A stretch of DNA of 64,000 nt from Mycobacterium sp. M26 (GTDB lineage: Bacteria > Actinomycetota > Actinomycetes > Mycobacteriales > Mycobacteriaceae): the NCBI RefSeq assembly GCF_001494595.1, contig NZ_LN929908.1:3254468-3318467 (forward strand), written 5' to 3'. The notes under the pieces were generated by a model. It searched no databases and had not been told where the DNA came from. It saw only the letters and a program-made list of their open reading frames with translations. Each line of letters starts with the position of its first letter. The first letter of the stretch is position 1. Both the position numbers and the translations under genes were made by a program. Below are positions 59,418 through 64,000 of the stretch, piece after piece.

Positions 59418-60914
59418 ATGACGACATCTATGGCCGCTCGGGCGCTCGATCCGGACCTCTTGGCCCGCGAATTGGGCAATTGGCGCACATCCAGTCGCAG
59501 CGGGCCCAGCTACCAGGCCCTCGGCGACGGGCTGCGCATGCTGATCGTCGACGGCCGGCTGCCGGTCGGCTCCCGGCTGCCCAGCGAGCGCGCCCTGGCC
59601 GACGCGCTGCGGGTCTCCCGCACCACGGTCACCGCGGCCTACACCGACCTGCGTGACACCGGCTATCTGCACGCCCGCCGCGGCGCCAGGGCCACCGTCG
59701 CCCTGCCGCACGCCTATCTGCACGCCCGCCGCGGCGCCAGGGCCACCGTCGCCCTGCCGCACGCCCCGGTGGCCGTCCCCGCCGAATCGGCGCCGACCGT
59801 GAACCTCGCCGTCGCAGCGCTGGCCGCTCCGGCCAGCGCCGTGCAGGAGGCCTTTCACGAGGCCACCCAGCAGGCGGCCAGCTATCTGCAGCAGACCGGC
59901 CACGATCTGCGCGGTGTGCTGGCCCTGCGCTCGGCGATCGCCGAACGGTATTGCGCCCGTGGGCTTCCCACCGATCCCGATCAGATCATGGTGACCAACG
60001 GCGCCCAGCACGCCATTGCGCTGATCCTGACCACCTACGCCCAGCCCGGTGACCGGGTGCTCGTCGAGCAGCCGACCTATCACGGTGCCCTGGGCGCGAT
60101 CTCGACCGCGGGCGCCCGCCCGGTGCCGGTGGCGCTGTCCCCGGACGGCTGGGAACTCGACGCCCTGCACGCCGCCGTCCGCCAGCTTGCCCCGACACTG
60201 GCCTACCTGGTGCCCGACAACCACAACCCAACCGGATTATCGATGCCAGCCGCCGACCGAAAGCGGTTGGCGGACATCATTTCTGAGACCCGGACCCGCA
60301 CCATCATCGACGAGACCATGACCGACGTCTGGCTCGACGAACCGGTGCCGGCTCCACTGGCCGCGTCGATGCGGTCACGCACCGATCTGGTCATCACGGT
60401 CGGCTCGCTGTCCAAATCGTTCTGGGCCGGGCTGCGCATCGGCTGGATCCGGGCCGAACCGAGCACGCTGGCGACCATCCGGGCGATCCGGCCGTCCATC
60501 GACCTGGGCACCTCGGTGATCGAACAGCTCGCTGCCGCATACCTTCTCACCGAGCGGGCCGCTGACACGCTGCCCGAGCGCAGGGACATCCTGCGGGCCC
60601 GCCGCGATCTACTGCTGCGCCTGCTCGATGAACACCTGCCGGAGTGGCGGCCGCTGCCCGGCGGTGGTGGGATGTCGCTGTGGGTAAGGCTGCCGGCGCC
60701 GGTCAGTTCGGCGTTGTGCGCCTCGGCGTCCCGGCTCGGTGTGGAACTGCCGCCGGGCCCGCGGTTCGGCGTCGACGGCACCCTGGAGCGTTTCGTCCGG
60801 ATTCCGTTCACCCTGCCCGAAGAGCACCTGACCGAGGCCGTCACGCTGCTGAGCCGGGCCTGGCGCAGCGTGACCGGGTCGGCCACCCCGGACCCGTCGG
60901 CCGTGGTGGTGTAA
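59418..60914 (+). CDS. MocR-type regulator (GntR HTH plus aminotransferase) with 17-aa duplication
   Basis: 498 residues from the ATG at 59418. The N-terminal GntR winged helix is LRMLIVDGRLPVGSRLPSER to SRTTVTAAYTDLRDTGYLHA. The C-terminal class I aminotransferase-like domain has NHNPTG, DETMTDVWLDE and the PLP Lys in VGSLSKSFWAGLRIGW. A 51-bp tandem duplication repeats YLHARRGARATVALPHA in frame, just after the HTH wing; without it the protein would be 481 residues. Likely autoregulates and controls the divergent YczE operon. Confidence 0.9.
   Translation: MTTSMAARALDPDLLARELGNWRTSSRSGPSYQALGDGLRMLIVDGRLPVGSRLPSERALADALRVSRTTVTAAYTDLRDTGYLHARRGARATVALPHAYLHARRGARATVALPHAPVAVPAESAPTVNLAVAALAAPASAVQEAFHEATQQAASYLQQTGHDLRGVLALRSAIAERYCARGLPTDPDQIMVTNGAQHAIALILTTYAQPGDRVLVEQPTYHGALGAISTAGARPVPVALSPDGWELDALHAAVRQLAPTLAYLVPDNHNPTGLSMPAADRKRLADIISETRTRTIIDETMTDVWLDEPVPAPLAASMRSRTDLVITVGSLSKSFWAGLRIGWIRAEPSTLATIRAIRPSIDLGTSVIEQLAAAYLLTERAADTLPERRDILRARRDLLLRLLDEHLPEWRPLPGGGGMSLWVRLPAPVSSALCASASRLGVELPPGPRFGVDGTLERFVRIPFTLPEEHLTEAVTLLSRAWRSVTGSATPDPSAVVV
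59664..59765 (+). repeat. Perfect 51-bp in-frame tandem duplication in the MocR gene
   Basis: 59664-59714 is repeated exactly at 59715-59765. The unit encodes 17 residues at the wing/linker of the GntR domain and leaves the frame open. Confidence 0.95.
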
Positions 60915-60948
60915 CGGCGCTCAGTCCGCCCGCCGAATCTCGGCGCGT

Positions 60949-62181
60949 CTATTCGGGCGGAATCTCGACCCGGCGCAGTACGCCGTCGACGGCGTCGGCC
61001 GCCTCGATCTCCGCGCGAGTGATCCCGAGGATGAACAGCACGGTGTCCAGATAGGGATGGCTCAGCGAGGTGTCGGCCACCTCGCGCAGGGCGGGTTTGG
61101 CGTTGAATGCCACGCCGAGACCGGCCGCGGCCAGCATGTCGATGTCGTTGGCGCCGTCACCGACAGCCACGGTCTGCTCCATCGGAACACCCACCGCCTG
61201 CGCGAAATCACGCAATGCCTTGGCCTTGCCCGCGCGGTCGATGACCTGCCCGATCACCCGGCCGGTGAGCGTGCCGTCGACGATCTCCAGTTCGTTGGCG
61301 GCCACGAAGTCCAGCATCAGCTCATGCGCCAGCGGCTCGATCACCTGACGGAACCCGCCGGAGACCACACCGCAGTGAAAACCCAAGCGGCGCAGGGTCC
61401 GAATGGTGGTGCGCGCACCAGCGGTGAGCTCCAGCTGTTCGGCGACATCGTCGAGCACCGACGCCGGCAGACCAGCCAGGGTGGCCACCCGGGCGTGCAG
61501 GGAATCGGCGAAGTCCAGTTCGCCGCGCATCGCCGCCTCGGTGATCTCGGCGACCTTTTCACCGGCACCGGCCCGCTCGGCGAGCATCTCGATGACCTCA
61601 CCCTGAATCAGGGTGGAGTCGACGTCGAAGACGATGAGGCGCTTGGCCCGACGCTCCAGGCTGTAGTTCTCCACCGCGATGTCGACACCCTGCTCGGCGG
61701 CCACCCGGGCCAGCACAGTGCGCAGTTCGCCGCTCACACCCCGCGGCACCGACACCCGCAGTTCCAGGCCGGTCACCGGATAGTCCGACACCCCGCGGAT
61801 GAAGTCGATGTTGACGCCCAGCGCGGCAGCCTCCCGGGCCACCACCCCGAACGCCGCGGCCGTGATCGGCCTGCCGAGGACCACGATGGTGTGGGTCGAG
61901 GGCTCGCCGATGACCGGGACGTCGTCGCTGGGCTCGATGCTGACATCGAGGCCGACGCGGTGGATTGCCTCGGTGACATCGCTGCGCAGCTTCTCGCCGG
62001 CGGCCACATCAGGTGAGCCCGAGACCAGGACGCCCAGCGTCAATCGGCCTCGGATCACCACCTGCTCGACGTTGAGGAGCTCAACCTCGTGCTGGGCGAG
62101 CACCTCAAACAGCGCCGAGGTAACCCCGGGCTGATCGACACCGGTGACGGTGATCAGCACCGACACCTTGTGTTTGGTCAT
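60949..62181 (-). CDS. serB2: Phosphoserine phosphatase SerB2
   Basis: 410 residues (M. tuberculosis SerB2, Rv3042c, is 409). Two N-terminal ACT domains (VLITVTGVDQPGVTSALFEV; HTIVVLGRPITAAAFGVVAR) bind serine. The HAD phosphatase core has FDVDSTLIQGEVIEML (nucleophile Asp at about residue 185), the Ser of VVSGGFRQV, the Lys of RAGKAKALRDFA, and GDGANDIDML. Final step of serine synthesis. 24 bases after the serB2 start the ctaD stop is reached. Confidence 0.96.
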   Translation of the reverse strand: MTKHKVSVLITVTGVDQPGVTSALFEVLAQHEVELLNVEQVVIRGRLTLGVLVSGSPDVAAGEKLRSDVTEAIHRVGLDVSIEPSDDVPVIGEPSTHTIVVLGRPITAAAFGVVAREAAALGVNIDFIRGVSDYPVTGLELRVSVPRGVSGELRTVLARVAAEQGVDIAVENYSLERRAKRLIVFDVDSTLIQGEVIEMLAERAGAGEKVAEITEAAMRGELDFADSLHARVATLAGLPASVLDDVAEQLELTAGARTTIRTLRRLGFHCGVVSGGFRQVIEPLAHELMLDFVAANELEIVDGTLTGRVIGQVIDRAGKAKALRDFAQAVGVPMEQTVAVGDGANDIDMLAAAGLGVAFNAKPALREVADTSLSHPYLDTVLFILGITRAEIEAADAVDGVLRRVEIPPE

Positions 62182-62205
62182 ACCTGGGGCGCGCTACCTT
62201 CCGTT

Positions 62206-63948
62206 CTAGCTGCGGACGTTCTCGTCCAGCCGCGTCACGTCGCCATCAGAGGGACCGTGGGCACGGCCGATGTGCGCCTCAGCGCGCATCCGCTCCACCA
62301 TATGCGGGTAATGCAGCTCGAAGGCAGGCCGCTCCGAACGAATCCGGGGCAGCTCGGTGAAGTTGTGCCGCGGAGGCGGGCAGGAGGTCGCCCACTCCAG
62401 CGAGTTGCCGTAGCCCCACGGATCGTCGACCGTGACGACCTCGCCGTACCGCCAGCTCTTGAAGACGTTCCAGGCGAACGGCAGCACCGAGATGCCAAGG
62501 ATGAACGCACCGATGGTCGAGACGATGTTCAGCGTCTCGAAGCCGTCGGACGGCAGGTAGTCGGCGTAGCGGCGCGGCATGCCCTCGTCACCGACCCAGT
62601 GCTGCACCAGGAAGGTGGTGTGGAAGCCGATGAAGGTCAGCCAGAAGTGCAGCTTGCCCAGCCGCTCGTCGAGCAGGCGTCCGGTCATCTTCGGGAACCA
62701 GAAGTAGATGCCGGCGTAGGTGGCGAACACGATGGTGCCGAACAGCACGTAGTGGAAGTGCGCCACCACGAAGTAGCTGTCGCTGACGTGGAAGTCCAGC
62801 GGCGGGCTGGCCAGCAGGACGCCGGACAGGCCACCGAGCAGGAAGGTCACCAGGAAGCCGATGGAGAACAGCATCGGCGTCTCGAACGTCAACCGGCCCT
62901 TCCACATCGTGCCGATCCAGTTGAAGAACTTGATGCCCGTCGGGACCGCGATCAGGAACGTCATGAACGAGAAGAACGGCAGCAGCACCGCTCCGGTGAC
63001 GTACATGTGGTGCGCCCACACCGCCACCGACAGCGCGGCGATGGCGATGGTCGCGTAGATCAGGGTGGTGTAGCCGAAGATCGGCTTGCGGGAGAACACC
63101 GGGAAGATCTCCGAGACGATGCCGAAGAACGGCAGCGCGATGATGTAGACCTCGGGGTGCCCGAAGAACCAGAACAGATGCTGATAGAGCATCGTGCCGC
63201 CGTTGGCCGGGTCGTAGATGTGCGCGCCGAGGTGACGGTCGGCGGCCAGGCCGAACAGCGCGGCGGTCAGCAGCGGGAAGGCGACCAGCACCAGGATCGA
63301 CGTGACGAAGATGTTCCAGGTGAAGATCGGCATCCGGAACATCGTCATGCCGGGGCAGCGCATGCAGACCACGGTGGTGATCATGTTGACCGCACCGAGG
63401 ATGGTGCCCAGACCACCGACGGCCAGGCCGAGCACCCACAGGTCACCGCCGGCACCCGGGGAGTGCACCGCATCCGAGAGCGGGGTGTAGGCGGTCCAGC
63501 CGAAGTCGGCGGCACCGCCGGGGGTGATGAAGCCGGCCATGGCGATCAGCGCGCCGAACAGGAACAGCCAGAACGACAGTGCGTTCAGTCGCGGGAACGC
63601 GACGTCGGGGGCGCCGATCTGCAGCGGCAGCACGAGGTTGGCGAACCCGAACACGATCGGGGTGGCGTAGAACAGCAGCATCGCCGTGCCGTGCATGGTG
63701 AACAGCTGGTTGTACTGCTCGTTCGACAGGAACTGCAGACCCGGAACCGCCAACTCGGCCCGGATGAACAGCGCCATCAAGCCGCCCATGAAGAAGAAGG
63801 CGAAGCAGACGACGCAGTACATGATGCCGATCAGCTTGTGATCGGTGGTGGTGAGCAGCTTGTAGATCAGGTTGCCCTTGGGGCCCGTACGCGCCGGAAA
63901 AGCACGCTTGGCCTCGAGTTCTCCCTGCGAAGGCACAACGGCAGTCAA
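62206..63948 (-). CDS. ctaD: Cytochrome c oxidase subunit I (aa3)
   Basis: 580 residues from a TTG at 63948, with GGAGGA just upstream; this aligns with the start of M. tuberculosis CtaD (GELEA...PARTGPKG). Twelve transmembrane helices. Ligands: heme a His in LFTMHGTAM, CuB His and cross-linked Tyr in FGHPEVYII, the CuB pair in VWAHHMYVTG, and heme a3/a His residues in AHFHYVLFG. Core of the bcc-aa3 supercomplex that reduces O2. Electrons from Huc via menaquinone could end here. Confidence 0.95.
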   Translation of the reverse strand: MTAVVPSQGELEAKRAFPARTGPKGNLIYKLLTTTDHKLIGIMYCVVCFAFFFMGGLMALFIRAELAVPGLQFLSNEQYNQLFTMHGTAMLLFYATPIVFGFANLVLPLQIGAPDVAFPRLNALSFWLFLFGALIAMAGFITPGGAADFGWTAYTPLSDAVHSPGAGGDLWVLGLAVGGLGTILGAVNMITTVVCMRCPGMTMFRMPIFTWNIFVTSILVLVAFPLLTAALFGLAADRHLGAHIYDPANGGTMLYQHLFWFFGHPEVYIIALPFFGIVSEIFPVFSRKPIFGYTTLIYATIAIAALSVAVWAHHMYVTGAVLLPFFSFMTFLIAVPTGIKFFNWIGTMWKGRLTFETPMLFSIGFLVTFLLGGLSGVLLASPPLDFHVSDSYFVVAHFHYVLFGTIVFATYAGIYFWFPKMTGRLLDERLGKLHFWLTFIGFHTTFLVQHWVGDEGMPRRYADYLPSDGFETLNIVSTIGAFILGISVLPFAWNVFKSWRYGEVVTVDDPWGYGNSLEWATSCPPPRHNFTELPRIRSERPAFELHYPHMVERMRAEAHIGRAHGPSDGDVTRLDENVRS

Positions 63949-64000
63949 CAGTCCTCCAAAAAATCCGAACCCGGTTAGCACCCCGAGAACCTGGTGTTGA

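Noticed and set aside
62089..63978. 629-codon open frame opposite ctaD, rich in His/Gln/Arg
   Set aside because: Reverse complement of a membrane protein gene; composition is an artefact of Leu/Ala/Val codons read backwards.

Overview
The window is from a mycobacterium, most likely a fast-growing Mycolicibacterium-type species. The DNA is very GC-rich, GTG/TTG starts and ATGA overlaps are common, and the gene order matches Mycobacterium tuberculosis Rv3001c-Rv3043c almost gene for gene. Locus names are recalled from established knowledge, not from a search. The core order is ilvC-ilvN-ilvB, cfp6, doxX, lppZ, gatB-pfkA-gatA-gatC, the ACT-domain gene, ligA, the Rv3015c-like gene, lpqA-like, mnmA, iscS-like, plsC-like, a GNAT gene, etfA-etfB, the methylglucose-lipopolysaccharide (MGLP) genes (Rv3030-3032 and Rv3034c-like), Rv3035-3041c-like genes, serB2 and ctaD.

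Layout. 1-0.6 kb: 5' part of a secreted PGRS-repeat protein. 0.7-4.5 kb: branched-chain amino acid genes behind a promoter, a short Leu/Val/Val/Ile leader ORF and an intrinsic terminator, i.e. a complete transcription attenuator. 4.5-8.2 kb: cfp6-like, doxX, a frameshifted lppZ and a frameshifted Ala/Pro-rich secreted protein. 8.2-18.0 kb: a ten-gene, mostly overlapping minus-strand operon for a group 2a (Huc-type) uptake [NiFe]-hydrogenase: stalk-like HucM, small subunit, large subunit, maturation protease, four accessory or unknown proteins, the NifU/Rieske protein HucE and a terminal cytochrome P450. An AraC regulator is divergent from it. 19.3-21.2 kb: a GAF histidine kinase/NarL-type regulator pair. 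22.1-26.6 kb: gatB, pfkA, gatA, gatC. 26.7-32.1 kb: an accessory cassette (a large LuxR-type ATPase regulator divergent from a three-gene hydrolase/NmrA/nitroreductase operon) inserted between gatC and the ACT gene. 32.3-42.8 kb: DNA ligase, tRNA thiolation and lipid genes; the esx/PPE block found here in M. tuberculosis is absent. 42.9-44.7 kb: electron-transfer flavoprotein. 44.9-51.1 kb: MGLP genes, the glucosyltransferase being frameshifted. 51.2-61 kb: PQQ-propeller lipoprotein, methyltransferases, echA17, Nudix, ABC ATPase, kinase, and a YczE/MocR divergent pair. 61-64 kb: serB2 and ctaD.

The most unusual structural signal is four direct tandem duplications: 37 bp in lppZ, 62 bp intergenic, 92-bp offset in the glucosyltransferase, and 51 bp in the MocR gene. 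Two break their reading frame, and removing one copy restores a protein of the expected family length. They are either very recent mutations or an assembly artefact. The most biologically interesting features are the ilvB leader attenuator and the extended Huc operon ending in a P450. No tRNA, rRNA, CRISPR array, insertion sequence or prophage was seen.
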